Below the pieces are notes generated by a model, which saw only the letters and a program-made list of their open reading frames with translations, searched no databases and was not told the origin of the DNA. From an uncultured Bacteroidota bacterium (GTDB taxonomy: Bacteria > Bacteroidota > Bacteroidia > Flavobacteriales > Flavobacteriaceae): a stretch of DNA of 40,146 nt. The stretch is from positions 1 through 40,146 of the forward strand of contig CAIOTL010000111.1 of assembly GCA_903861155.1 (NCBI GenBank), written 5' to 3'. The position numbers and the translations under genes are program-made. Positions 7,880 through 17,075 of this stretch are shown here, one piece after another (within the stretch, counting starts at the first letter, position 1; every line of letters starts with the position of its first letter).

Positions 7880-10423
7880 ATGGATGATAATTTTTCACCA
7901 AGAGTAAAGGATGTTATAACTTACAGTAAAGAAGAAGCTCTTCGACTAGGTCACGACTTTATTGGAACTGAACACCTTATGCTAGGCATATTAAGAGATG
8001 GCAACGGAAAAGCAATAAATATTTTGAATAATTTATCTGTAGATTTAGACTATTTACGAAGAAAAGTGGAAGTTTTGAGCCCTGCCAGCTCCAATGTAGA
8101 AATCAACAATGAAAAGAAAAACTTACACCTCACCCGCCAAGCGGAACGGGCTTTGAAAACCACTTTTCTCGAAGCAAAAGTATTTCACAGCACTTCCATA
8201 AGCACTGCACATTTGTTATTGTGCATCTTAAGAAATGAAAATGATCCAACAACCAAGCTGTTGAATAAGATGAAAATTGATTATGATTCAGCTAAAGAAC
8301 AATATCTAAATATGACACCAAGCGAAGAAGATTTCAAAGAAAACTTGCCTAGAAACGATGCGTATAACGAAGATTCAGGACAAGATGACAGTCTAAAAGA
8401 AGGCACTTTTAACAATCCCGCCAATAAATCCAACAAAAAATCCAAAACTCCAGTTCTGGATAATTTTGGGAGAGATTTAACTGAAATGGCTGAAGAAGGA
8501 AAGTTAGATCCTGTTGTGGGACGCGAAAAAGAAATTGAACGCGTTTCCCAGATTTTGAGCCGACGCAAGAAGAACAATCCGCTTCTTATTGGAGAACCCG
8601 GAGTGGGAAAATCAGCCATTGCCGAAGGTCTAGCCTTGCGAATTATTCAAAAGAAAGTTTCCCGAATATTATTCAACAAACGCGTGGTAACACTGGATTT
8701 AGCCAGTCTTGTGGCGGGTACAAAATACCGAGGACAGTTCGAGGAACGAATGAAAGCCGTGATGAACGAATTGGAAAAAAATGACGATATCATTCTTTTC
8801 ATTGACGAAATTCACACCATCGTTGGTGCTGGTGGCGCAACAGGTTCGCTTGATGCTTCAAATATGTTTAAACCTGCCTTGTCAAGAGGAGAAATTCAAT
8901 GTATTGGGGCAACTACACTCGATGAATACCGTCAATATATCGAAAAAGATGGAGCTCTTGAGAGACGTTTTCAAAAAGTAATTATAGAGCCAACTTCGGT
9001 TGAGGAAACCATTACTATTTTGAATAATATCAAGGATAAATATGAAGATCACCACAATGTGACTTACACTCCCGAAGCGATTGAAGCTTGCGTGAAATTG
9101 ACTGACAGGTATATGTCGGAACGCTTTTTGCCAGACAAAGCCATCGATGCTTTGGATGAAGCGGGTTCGAGAGTTCACATTATAAATATTGACGTTCCGG
9201 AACAAATTCTGGAATTGGAAAAACAATTGGAAGATGTTCGCGAATTAAAAAATGCCGTTGTCAAAAAACAAAAATACGAAGAAGCAGCAAAACTTCGTGA
9301 CGACGAAAAACGCATCGAAAAAGATTTAGCCATTGCTCAAGAACAATGGGAAGAAGATTCGAAAAACAATCGTATCGAAGTTACTGAAGACAATGTTGCC
9401 GACGTGGTTTCAATGATGACGGGAATTCCTGTAAATCGTATTGCACAGACTGAAAGCAATAAACTAGCTAGATTGCCGGAACTTATTGAAGGAAAAGTAA
9501 TTGGACAGAAAGAAGCCGTGATAAAAATTTCGCGTGCCATACAAAGAAATCGTGCTGGTTTGAAAGATCCAAATCGACCTATTGGCTCCTTTATTTTCTT
9601 AGGTCAAACCGGTGTTGGTAAAACCCAATTAGCTAAAGTTTTGGCCAAAGAATTATTCGATTCAGAAGATGCTTTAATCCGAATTGATATGAGTGAATAC
9701 ATGGAAAAATTCGCGATTTCAAGATTAGTTGGAGCGCCTCCGGGATATGTTGGCTATGAAGAAGGAGGGCAATTAACCGAAAAAATACGCCGTAAACCGT
9801 ATAGTGTATTACTTTTGGACGAAATTGAAAAAGCACATCCCGATGTTTTCAATATGTTGCTACAAGTATTAGACGATGGCTTTTTAACCGATAGTTTAGG
9901 AAGGAAAATCGATTTTAAGAACACCATAATTATTATGACATCAAATGTGGGGGCGAGACAATTAAAGGATTTTGGACAGGGTGTAGGTTTTGGAACCGCC
10001 GCCAAAGTAGCTCAAGCCGATGATAATTCGAAAAGTATTATTGAAAGTGCTTTAAAGAAAACTTTTGCACCTGAATTCTTGAACAGAATTGACGATGTAA
10101 TCGTCTTCAACACTTTGGAGAAACACGATATTGACTTAATTATCGAAATAGAATTAAAAAAATTATACGACCGCATCAGAGAATTAGGCTATCAATTAAA
10201 GCTTTCCGATAAAGCAAAAGCATTTATTGCAGAGAAAGGTTTTGATAGACAATTTGGTGCAAGACCACTTAAAAGAGCAATACAAAAATATGTGGAAGAT
10301 GCTCTTGCAGAAGAAATTATCACTTCTAAAATCGCTTCCGGTGATGAGATTTTTATGGATTTAGACGATACTTCCCAAGAACTGATAGTAAATGTTAACA
10401 AAACTGAAAAACCTACTAATTAG
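7880..10423 (+). CDS. clpC: ATP-dependent Clp protease ATP-binding subunit ClpC
   Basis: The 847-residue product is a class I Clp/Hsp100 unfoldase. Order of domains: Clp N-domain with two repeats (about 1-150), a linker, the first AAA+ module with Walker A GEPGVGKSA starting at residue 238, a UVR/coiled-coil middle region (about 455-490, KKQKYEEAAKLRDDEKR), then the second AAA+ module with Walker A GQTGVGKTQ at about 575 and arginine fingers, and the C-terminal small domain. The UVR motif and short middle domain separate ClpC from ClpA and ClpB. It feeds unfolded proteins to the ClpP peptidase in the cytoplasm and takes part in protein quality control. It is divergent from gyrA and monocistronic, with a terminator that overlaps its stop codon. 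Confidence 0.95.
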   Translation: MDDNFSPRVKDVITYSKEEALRLGHDFIGTEHLMLGILRDGNGKAINILNNLSVDLDYLRRKVEVLSPASSNVEINNEKKNLHLTRQAERALKTTFLEAKVFHSTSISTAHLLLCILRNENDPTTKLLNKMKIDYDSAKEQYLNMTPSEEDFKENLPRNDAYNEDSGQDDSLKEGTFNNPANKSNKKSKTPVLDNFGRDLTEMAEEGKLDPVVGREKEIERVSQILSRRKKNNPLLIGEPGVGKSAIAEGLALRIIQKKVSRILFNKRVVTLDLASLVAGTKYRGQFEERMKAVMNELEKNDDIILFIDEIHTIVGAGGATGSLDASNMFKPALSRGEIQCIGATTLDEYRQYIEKDGALERRFQKVIIEPTSVEETITILNNIKDKYEDHHNVTYTPEAIEACVKLTDRYMSERFLPDKAIDALDEAGSRVHIINIDVPEQILELEKQLEDVRELKNAVVKKQKYEEAAKLRDDEKRIEKDLAIAQEQWEEDSKNNRIEVTEDNVADVVSMMTGIPVNRIAQTESNKLARLPELIEGKVIGQKEAVIKISRAIQRNRAGLKDPNRPIGSFIFLGQTGVGKTQLAKVLAKELFDSEDALIRIDMSEYMEKFAISRLVGAPPGYVGYEEGGQLTEKIRRKPYSVLLLDEIEKAHPDVFNMLLQVLDDGFLTDSLGRKIDFKNTIIIMTSNVGARQLKDFGQGVGFGTAAKVAQADDNSKSIIESALKKTFAPEFLNRIDDVIVFNTLEKHDIDLIIEIELKKLYDRIRELGYQLKLSDKAKAFIAEKGFDRQFGARPLKRAIQKYVEDALAEEIITSKIASGDEIFMDLDDTSQELIVNVNKTEKPTN

Positions 10424-10434
10424 TAGGTTTTTTT
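10407..10434 (+). terminator. Intrinsic terminator of clpC, overlapping its stop codon
   Basis: AAACCTACTA and TAGTAGGTTT form a perfect palindrome followed by a run of T's to 10434. The clpC stop codon TAG (10421-10423) sits inside the right arm of the stem, so the last Thr-Asn codons are part of the hairpin. Confidence 0.85.
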
Positions 10435-10533
10435 CATTTCTTTTCCAGTTCATATTTAACCGTAATTTAATATTCAAAAGTCTTAATTTCAATATATATT
10501 TACATCCTAATTTAATGTTTTATAAATTCATTT

Positions 10534-11904
10534 ATGCCACTTAACAAAATTATATTGGGTAGCGAGGAATGGTGCTCTTTTCCTGAATTAGGAATTCCTA
10601 CCATTAAAGCACGGGTCGATTCTGGTGCCAAAACTTCAGCTTTGCACGCGGTGAATATAGCGCCATTTATAAAGGACGGACAAAATTGGGTTAAATTTGA
10701 CATCAATCCTATCCAAAATAATCTCAAAACAATTATACCTTGCGAAGCTCCATTAATTGATAAAAGAGTAGTTAAAAGTTCAAGTGGTTTTAGGGAACAA
10801 CGCTATGTCATTCAAACTTCTTTAGATATTGGAAATTCAAAATGGTTAATTGAAATGACATTAACGAATCGAGATTCAATGGGTTTTCGCATGTTATTGG
10901 GTCGTGAAGCGATGAGTGGAAGGGTATTAGTTGATCCAGAACAAAAATACCTTTTAGGTCAACCCTCGCAAGATAATTTAAAAGAACTATATAAAAATTC
11001 TGAAAAAGCAAGTTCTGGTTTGCGTATCGGCCTTTTGGCAAGCAATCCTGAATTGTACAGTAACAAACGAATTATGGAAGCCGGCGAAATGCGTGGTCAC
11101 GAAATGCATTTCTTAAACATCAAGGAATGTTATATGAAACTGGATGCCAAAACTCCCGAAATTCACTATCGCGGGGGTATTATATTGAACCAATTTGACG
11201 CTATTATTCCGAGAATTCGTCCAAGCATAACTTTTTATGGCTGTGCTTTGACCCGACAATTCGAGGCATTGAATGTGTATTGCTTAAATTCTTCTACCGC
11301 AATTACCCAATCTCGTGACAAATTATTCTCCTTACAATTGCTTTTGCAAAGCGGAATTGACATTCCAACAACCGGTTTTGCAAACTCTCCTTTGGATACT
11401 AACGATTTAATAAAAATGGTTGGCGGCCCCCCATTAATTGTGAAATTACTCGAAGGAACTCAAGGAAAAGGAGTCGTTTTAGCCGAAACCAAAAAAGCTG
11501 CCGAGAGTGTTATCAATGCTTTTAAGAGTTTAAATGCTAATATTTTGGTACAAGAATTCATAAAAGAAGCCAACGGAAAAGACTTGCGTTTGTTTGTAAT
11601 TGATGGAAAAGTCGTTGCTACTATCCAACGCGAAGCGTTACCAGGAGAATTTCGAGCCAATATTCATCTTGGAGGAACGGCTTCAGTCATAAAACCAACT
11701 TCCGAAGAAAAAAGAATTGCTATTCGAGCTGCCAAAGCTATGGATTTGAAAGTAGCCGGTGTCGATATCATTCGTTCTTCAAAAGGTCCTTTATTGCTTG
11801 AAGTTAACTCATCTCCAGGACTAGAAGGTATTGAAGGAGCCACAAATAAAGATATTGCAGGCGAAATGATTATAGCTATCGAAAAAAACATTAAAACAAA
11901 ATAA
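10534..11904 (+). CDS. RimK-type ATP-grasp ligase fused to an N-terminal RimB-like retropepsin domain
   Basis: The 456-residue product joins two domains. Residues about 1-150 match the RimB/ATP-dependent zinc protease family: a pepsin-like fold with the motif [13 protein letters not shown] (Asp29-Ser30-Gly31). Residues about 165-456 match RimK: start [16 protein letters not shown], the ATP-grasp elements [10 protein letters not shown] and [14 protein letters not shown], and the metal-binding end [16 protein letters not shown]. RimK adds glutamates to the C-terminus of a protein (ribosomal S6 in E. coli), and RimB removes such tails, so the fusion may hold opposing activities. The actual substrate here is unknown; small-molecule ligation is also possible. 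The DUF421 gene follows after 40 bases and is probably co-transcribed. A TATATTTA sequence upstream near 10495 is a possible -7 box. Confidence 0.85.
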   Translation: MPLNKIILGSEEWCSFPELGIPTIKARVDSGAKTSALHAVNIAPFIKDGQNWVKFDINPIQNNLKTIIPCEAPLIDKRVVKSSSGFREQRYVIQTSLDIGNSKWLIEMTLTNRDSMGFRMLLGREAMSGRVLVDPEQKYLLGQPSQDNLKELYKNSEKASSGLRIGLLASNPELYSNKRIMEAGEMRGHEMHFLNIKECYMKLDAKTPEIHYRGGIILNQFDAIIPRIRPSITFYGCALTRQFEALNVYCLNSSTAITQSRDKLFSLQLLLQSGIDIPTTGFANSPLDTNDLIKMVGGPPLIVKLLEGTQGKGVVLAETKKAAESVINAFKSLNANILVQEFIKEANGKDLRLFVIDGKVVATIQREALPGEFRANIHLGGTASVIKPTSEEKRIAIRAAKAMDLKVAGVDIIRSSKGPLLLEVNSSPGLEGIEGATNKDIAGEMIIAIEKNIKTK

Positions 11905-11944
11905 TAAATCTATTGATTTTTATAAACTACTTAAACATTAAATA

Positions 11945-12454
11945 ATGAATCCATATTTTGACATAATATTCCGTAGTGCTTCTGTTTATCTATTTATGCT
12001 AATCGCCTTGCGAATTTTCGGAAAAAAAGAATTATCCCAACTCAACACTTCCGACGTAATTTTAATTTTGTTAATAAGTAACTCGGTTCAGAATGCCATG
12101 GTAGGAAACGACACCAGTCTTTTGGGAGGTTTATCGGCTGCCGTTGTGCTTTTTGTGATTAATTATAGTTTGAAAAAATTAATGTTCAAATCCAAACGAT
12201 TCAGTGATTTCATGCAAGAAAAACCAGCGATTTTAATTCATAGCGGTAATTTGGATTTCGAAATCCTGAGTAAATTAAACATTTCTTCCGAAGAATTGCA
12301 GGAAGCAATGCGCGAGCATGGAGTGGAGCATTTTTCAGACGTAAAACTGGCAATGTTGGAAATAGATGGTAATATCAGTATCATTTCCGGTGAAAAAAAT
12401 CTTCGCCAGACGCATTACAGAAGGCTGAAAAGAACTAAAAAAACAATGGCATAA
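11945..12454 (+). CDS. DUF421 (YetF-like) membrane protein
   Basis: The 169-residue product has two to three hydrophobic segments in its first half (around residues 8-25, 37-55 and 60-76), with RIFGKKELSQLNTSDVILILLISNS-type sequence that is the hallmark of the DUF421/YetF family. The C-terminal half is a small cytoplasmic domain (KPAILIHSGNL... ending in LEIDGNISII). Family members are inner-membrane proteins of unknown molecular role, linked in Bacillus to spore or envelope stress. The length is shorter than YetF itself (about 230) but usual for the short subfamily. It sits 40 bases behind the RimK fusion on the same strand. Confidence 0.82.
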   Translation: MNPYFDIIFRSASVYLFMLIALRIFGKKELSQLNTSDVILILLISNSVQNAMVGNDTSLLGGLSAAVVLFVINYSLKKLMFKSKRFSDFMQEKPAILIHSGNLDFEILSKLNISSEELQEAMREHGVEHFSDVKLAMLEIDGNISIISGEKNLRQTHYRRLKRTKKTMA

Positions 12455-12523
12455 ATTTTACAAATTATTAAATTCTAAAAATTTAAAATATTTTAAAATA
12501 ATCTTCAAATAATTCAATAATAG

Positions 12524-15500
12524 TTAGTTATAAATTTTTTTATTGATTTGTGCGATTATTTTATTGTATAATAATTTTTCGTCAATAGGTTTAGAAATAT
12601 AATCATCCATGCCTGTTTTTTTTGATTTTTCAATATCTATAGACGTGACATCAGCTGTAAGAGCAATAATTGGTATTTGAGAATTCATCTTATTTCGGAT
12701 GTAATCAGTTGCTTCAAAACCATTCATCTCGGGCATTTGTATATCCATTAAAATGATGTCATACTCTTTTTCTTGTAATTTTTTTAGGACTACTTTACCA
12801 TTTTCTGCAATATCACAGTCAAATCCAAAATCTTCCAAAATTAACTTTATCAACATTTGATTTAAAGGAATATCTTCCGCAACCAGAACACTGATTTTTT
12901 GGGTTTTATTTTCATAATTTAAAATCAAAGTCGTTTCTTCAACTTTTGTTTCCATTGTTTTAGAAAAATCCATTAAGAAACCAAAAGTGGATCCTTCTCC
13001 CACTTTACTTTTAACATAGAGAGAGCCTCCTTGAAGTTCAACTAACTGTTTTACAATAGACAGCCCAAGACCAGTTCCTCCATATTCTTTGGATATTTCA
13101 TCAGATGCCTGCTCAAAATTATAAAAAATATGACTTAATTTATTTTCGGGTATTCCAATACCGGTATCACTTACTACAAATTCTATGGTTATTTTTTCTG
13201 CCTCTTCATTTGTAACCCTAATACTGATGCTTACTTTGCCTTGAGAGGTGAATTTTATAGCATTACTCGTTAAATTTAGAATTATTTGTCGCAAACGAAC
13301 CACATCTCCAAGTACTGTTTTAGGAATAGAAGCATCATAGTCTTTTGTAAATTCAATGTTTTTTTCTTTACATTGTTCTTCTAACAACTTGAAAATATCC
13401 GAAATGCACTCTTCTAAACTAAACGGATTATTGTTAAATGACATTTTTCCAGAATCAACTTTGGCAAGATCCAGAATATCATTGATTAAAATAATTAAGG
13501 ATTCACCAGACTTTTTAATGGCATCTATATATTCTTTTTGTTTTTGATTTAATTCCGTTTTTAATATTACATTGGTGAACCCAACAATAGCGTTCATTGG
13601 AGTCCGAATTTCATGACTCATATTGGATAAAAATTGTTGCTTATATTTTAACGCTTCTTCAGCCAAATGGGTTTTATGCTCCGCAATTCCTTTGGCAGCA
13701 ATCAATTCCTCTTTTATATTATGGTGATCGGTGACCACATAAGCAATGATGGTAATTCCTGATATAGATTCGTCAGCCTCTAAATAGGGTTGATACACAA
13801 AATTAAAATATACATCCTCTAATTGGCCATTACGCATTATAGGAACAAGAAGTTCATAGCCTTCAAATGGAATACCTGTGGTGTAAACATCGTCAAGTAT
13901 TTTGGGTAAATTTCCACCTTTTAATTCAGGTAAAATTTCTAGTAATGTTTTGCCTTCAACAGCATTTCCCTTCCCCCAAATTTCTTTGACACTATCATTG
14001 GCAAGTGAAATTCGCATCTCTTTTCCCTTCAAAACAGCAAAGGCAAATGGAGATTTCATGAGCATCATATTGTAGCGCTTATTACTGTCTTCAATAAGTT
14101 TGAGTGCCTTTTTTTCTACTTCTAATTGTTTTTGCAGTGCTTTCTTTTCTCGTATTTGTAGTTCAATAGCTAATTGTCTCACTTCTGTAATGTCTACAAT
14201 TGTTAGCACAATCAGCTCTTCATTACTAAGTTTTTGCGTAATTCGGTGAGCATTTAGCAGCATCGTTTTTTCGCCAATTACAGGAAAAGTATGTACAACC
14301 TCAAAATCATAAAAACTATTGTTTTTCGGAACAATTTCTTCCAATAATTCTCTTAGCCTTTGAATATCCCAGTGATTATTTCCTAATTTATACAATGATT
14401 TCCCAATGGTTTCGGCTTCAGTTAACATAAATGTTCTGTAAAAGGATTTATTGGCAGATATAATTTTAATGTCTTTGTCTAATATCAAAACCGGTTCGTG
14501 CACAGTCGAAAGTATGGTTTCATTATAATTATTTAATTCTTCGACTTGTTGAATACGCGCATGCAATTCCTGATTGCTTATGGTAAGTTCTTCATTGGTA
14601 GATTCTATTTCCTCCTTTGAAGTTTCTAGTTCTTCGTTTAAACTCTGTAATTCTTCATTACTGGATACTATTTCTTCATTAGCACTTTGCAATTCCTCAT
14701 TTGCCGTTTCCTGATCGTGAGTTATAGCACCCATATCAGCACGAGCTGAAGCTAATTCTTCTTCCAGTTTTTTGATGCGTCGGTCTTTCGCAATCGAATT
14801 TTTCTGTTTTCCTTTTTTTGGATCTTCATCAGACTCAATTTGTTGTTGACCTGTAAAAATAACAATCAACAAAGGTTCTTCCCCTTCTAAATTAAACGGA
14901 ATGACTTCAATATTTACGATTTGAATAGTATTGTCGTTCAGGTTCCGATTCATTTCTATCCCCATTTTCCGAACGGACTGTTTGGTTTTAATTGCATGAT
15001 GAATGGCATTGCGCAGCTCAAAAGTCATTTCGAGATGCACCATTTTTAAAATATTAAAGCTGGCTTTTCCTGGCGAATTTTGCAAATACAATGACGTAGC
15101 TCCTCTAAATTGAAGAATATCTAAATCATAATTAATAATAACACTTGCCGGAACGTGGTGCTCAAGTAGTACAGCATCGAAGGCATTACCAAGATTTCCG
15201 CTGGTGGAAAGGGATGTTTTTTTGATGGATACGTTTGGAATATTATTTTTATCAGGCATTGTTGTATAAGAATTTCGGGAACTTAAATTCGGTAAAGTTC
15301 GGAGAGTTGTATTTTTTTTTCGGGAATAAAATTTAAATTTTTTGTCAATTGTCGTGAAAAATTGCGCCGAGGTTCCAATGGTTTCAGATTTACCAAGTAT
15401 TAAACAACCACCATCATTTAAAGCATAATGAAAAGTAGCCATTGCTTTATTTTGGGCAATTAGGTCCAGATAAATAAGCATATTTCTACAACTGATAAAA

Positions 15501-16894
15501 TCCATTCGAGAAAAAGGTGGGTCGCTTAAAATATTATGATGGGCAAAAACGCAAACATCACGGAGCGATTTTTCAATGCAATATTTGTTTTTTGATTTCG
15601 TGAAAAACCGTTCTAATCTTTCAGGACTCACTTCAGCAACTTGTGCTGTAGTATATTCTCCTATTCGGGCAGTGGTAATAGCTTCTGAACTTAAATCCGA
15701 AGCAAAAATCTGGAAAGGAATATCAAGTCTATTTTCTTCTTTTATTTCAAATAGTAGCATGGCAATAGAATATACTTCTTCGCCAGTAGCACATGCTGCC
15801 ACCCAGATTCGAAGTGTTTCTCCTGCCTCTTTTGATTTTAGTAACTCAGGCAAAATGGTGCTTTTTAAAAGTGAAAAAGCATCGGTATCTCTAAAAAAAG
15901 AGGTGACATTTATAAGCAAATCCTGGTATAGAAAGTCTGATTCGGTAGCATCTGCTTCCAGAAATTCGCTGTATTGCTTTAAATTTTTTGATTTATTAAT
16001 AAGCATTCGTCTTTGTATTCGTCTATTAATAGTATTCATTTTGTAATGACTAAAATCAACGCCTTTTTTGTGATGCAAATACTGAACGATATTTTTTAAA
16101 TCCGGATTGTTCGTGTCAAAGTCAATTTCGAAAAATTTTTTAATTGTTTCACGAATTACACCAGGATTTTGACTCATTCGCGTTAATTCAATTCCAATTG
16201 CTGCAGGCGACATAATATAATCCACAATACCATCGGCAATAGCAGAATTAGGCATACTTCCAAATTTTGCAGAGTCGTCTTGTGCGAAAGTCATTCCACC
16301 GGCGAGTTTGATATCTCGTAAACCAATAGTTCCATCATGGGCACTTCCAGATAATACTACTCCAATTACATTTTCTTTATGGGTCTCCGCCAAGGAAGAA
16401 AAGAGGATGTCTATTGATATTGCGGGACCACCACTCGAACGGGGAATCAATTTGATATGTCCATCAGTAACTTCTATTCCTTTATTATATGGAATGACAT
16501 AGACATTGTTTGGAATCATTTTTTCCATATCATCAATGTCCTGAACTTGCATTTGGGTGGTTTTGGACAAGAGGGTAGAAAGCATACTTTTATGATCTGG
16601 ACTTAAATGCTGCACATAAATAAATGCCATTCCGGTTGTGGGTGATACATTTTGTAACAGTTGGGTTATGGCTTCAAGTCCACCAGCCGAAGCTCCAATG
16701 GCAACAACTGTAAAAGGATTTTTAGCATTATTTTCAGGTTTATCTATACCGTTAATTTGTTGCTCTGGTTGTACAAAAGAGTCTGTCTCTAAATTGGGAA
16801 TTTTTGTATGAAGTGAGGTGTTTTTTATGGAGGGATTCGATTTCATTTCACCAGTTTTTTTTAGATTAGGTTTAAGTAGTACTTTATCAACCAC
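12524..16894 (-). CDS. CheB-CheR-PAS-histidine kinase-receiver hybrid sensor protein
   Basis: This single 1456-residue protein contains, in order: a CheB methylesterase domain (about 61-240; Ser69 in GASAGG, His96 in QHLSPDH, Asp187 in SAHDGTIGL); a CheR methyltransferase domain (about 260-530; SAM site AACATGEE); a glutamate-rich coiled coil (about 700-770); PAS domains; a HisKA domain with the phospho-accepting His1094 in SHEIRTP; a HATPase with N box, DTGIGIP and GGTGLGLS; and a receiver with Asp1384 in LMDIQMP. All catalytic residues are present. No chemoreceptor or cheA/cheW is near, so a signalling role other than chemotaxis is likely. The listed start is GTG; the first in-frame ATG is at 16846 (MKSNPS), so the start is uncertain, but only weakly conserved N-terminal residues are affected. 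Confidence 0.93.
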   Translation of the reverse strand: MVDKVLLKPNLKKTGEMKSNPSIKNTSLHTKIPNLETDSFVQPEQQINGIDKPENNAKNPFTVVAIGASAGGLEAITQLLQNVSPTTGMAFIYVQHLSPDHKSMLSTLLSKTTQMQVQDIDDMEKMIPNNVYVIPYNKGIEVTDGHIKLIPRSSGGPAISIDILFSSLAETHKENVIGVVLSGSAHDGTIGLRDIKLAGGMTFAQDDSAKFGSMPNSAIADGIVDYIMSPAAIGIELTRMSQNPGVIRETIKKFFEIDFDTNNPDLKNIVQYLHHKKGVDFSHYKMNTINRRIQRRMLINKSKNLKQYSEFLEADATESDFLYQDLLINVTSFFRDTDAFSLLKSTILPELLKSKEAGETLRIWVAACATGEEVYSIAMLLFEIKEENRLDIPFQIFASDLSSEAITTARIGEYTTAQVAEVSPERLERFFTKSKNKYCIEKSLRDVCVFAHHNILSDPPFSRMDFISCRNMLIYLDLIAQNKAMATFHYALNDGGCLILGKSETIGTSAQFFTTIDKKFKFYSRKKNTTLRTLPNLSSRNSYTTMPDKNNIPNVSIKKTSLSTSGNLGNAFDAVLLEHHVPASVIINYDLDILQFRGATSLYLQNSPGKASFNILKMVHLEMTFELRNAIHHAIKTKQSVRKMGIEMNRNLNDNTIQIVNIEVIPFNLEGEEPLLIVIFTGQQQIESDEDPKKGKQKNSIAKDRRIKKLEEELASARADMGAITHDQETANEELQSANEEIVSSNEELQSLNEELETSKEEIESTNEELTISNQELHARIQQVEELNNYNETILSTVHEPVLILDKDIKIISANKSFYRTFMLTEAETIGKSLYKLGNNHWDIQRLRELLEEIVPKNNSFYDFEVVHTFPVIGEKTMLLNAHRITQKLSNEELIVLTIVDITEVRQLAIELQIREKKALQKQLEVEKKALKLIEDSNKRYNMMLMKSPFAFAVLKGKEMRISLANDSVKEIWGKGNAVEGKTLLEILPELKGGNLPKILDDVYTTGIPFEGYELLVPIMRNGQLEDVYFNFVYQPYLEADESISGITIIAYVVTDHHNIKEELIAAKGIAEHKTHLAEEALKYKQQFLSNMSHEIRTPMNAIVGFTNVILKTELNQKQKEYIDAIKKSGESLIILINDILDLAKVDSGKMSFNNNPFSLEECISDIFKLLEEQCKEKNIEFTKDYDASIPKTVLGDVVRLRQIILNLTSNAIKFTSQGKVSISIRVTNEEAEKITIEFVVSDTGIGIPENKLSHIFYNFEQASDEISKEYGGTGLGLSIVKQLVELQGGSLYVKSKVGEGSTFGFLMDFSKTMETKVEETTLILNYENKTQKISVLVAEDIPLNQMLIKLILEDFGFDCDIAENGKVVLKKLQEKEYDIILMDIQMPEMNGFEATDYIRNKMNSQIPIIALTADVTSIDIEKSKKTGMDDYISKPIDEKLLYNKIIAQINKKIYN

Positions 16895-16919
16895 TCCTTT
16901 TAACAGGTGCTTTTCATTA

Positions 16920-16947
16920 CAAATATACGTAAATCATAGTATGCAAA
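16920..16947 (-). promoter_or_regulatory. Promoter of the hybrid sensor gene
   Basis: On the minus strand TTTG (16944-16947), 16 bases, then TATATTTG (16920-16927), an exact -7 match. It lies 25 bases before the GTG start and 73 bases before the alternative ATG. It also shows the sensor has its own promoter and is not simply read through from the copper ATPase gene upstream. Confidence 0.6.
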
Positions 16948-17075
16948 CTTTAAATCCTCCTTTTTTTATAAGTCAAACACATCTATCTAGACAACTAATT
17001 TTAAAACACAAAAAAATGATATAAAAACAGTACTACTCCCTTCCAAAAAACTGACATAACTGTATACAAACTGTA

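Noticed and set aside
15576..16046. 156-codon frame on the plus strand inside the hybrid sensor gene
   Set aside because: It lies antisense to the CheR domain, has no recognisable motif, and the sense strand has full catalytic motifs.
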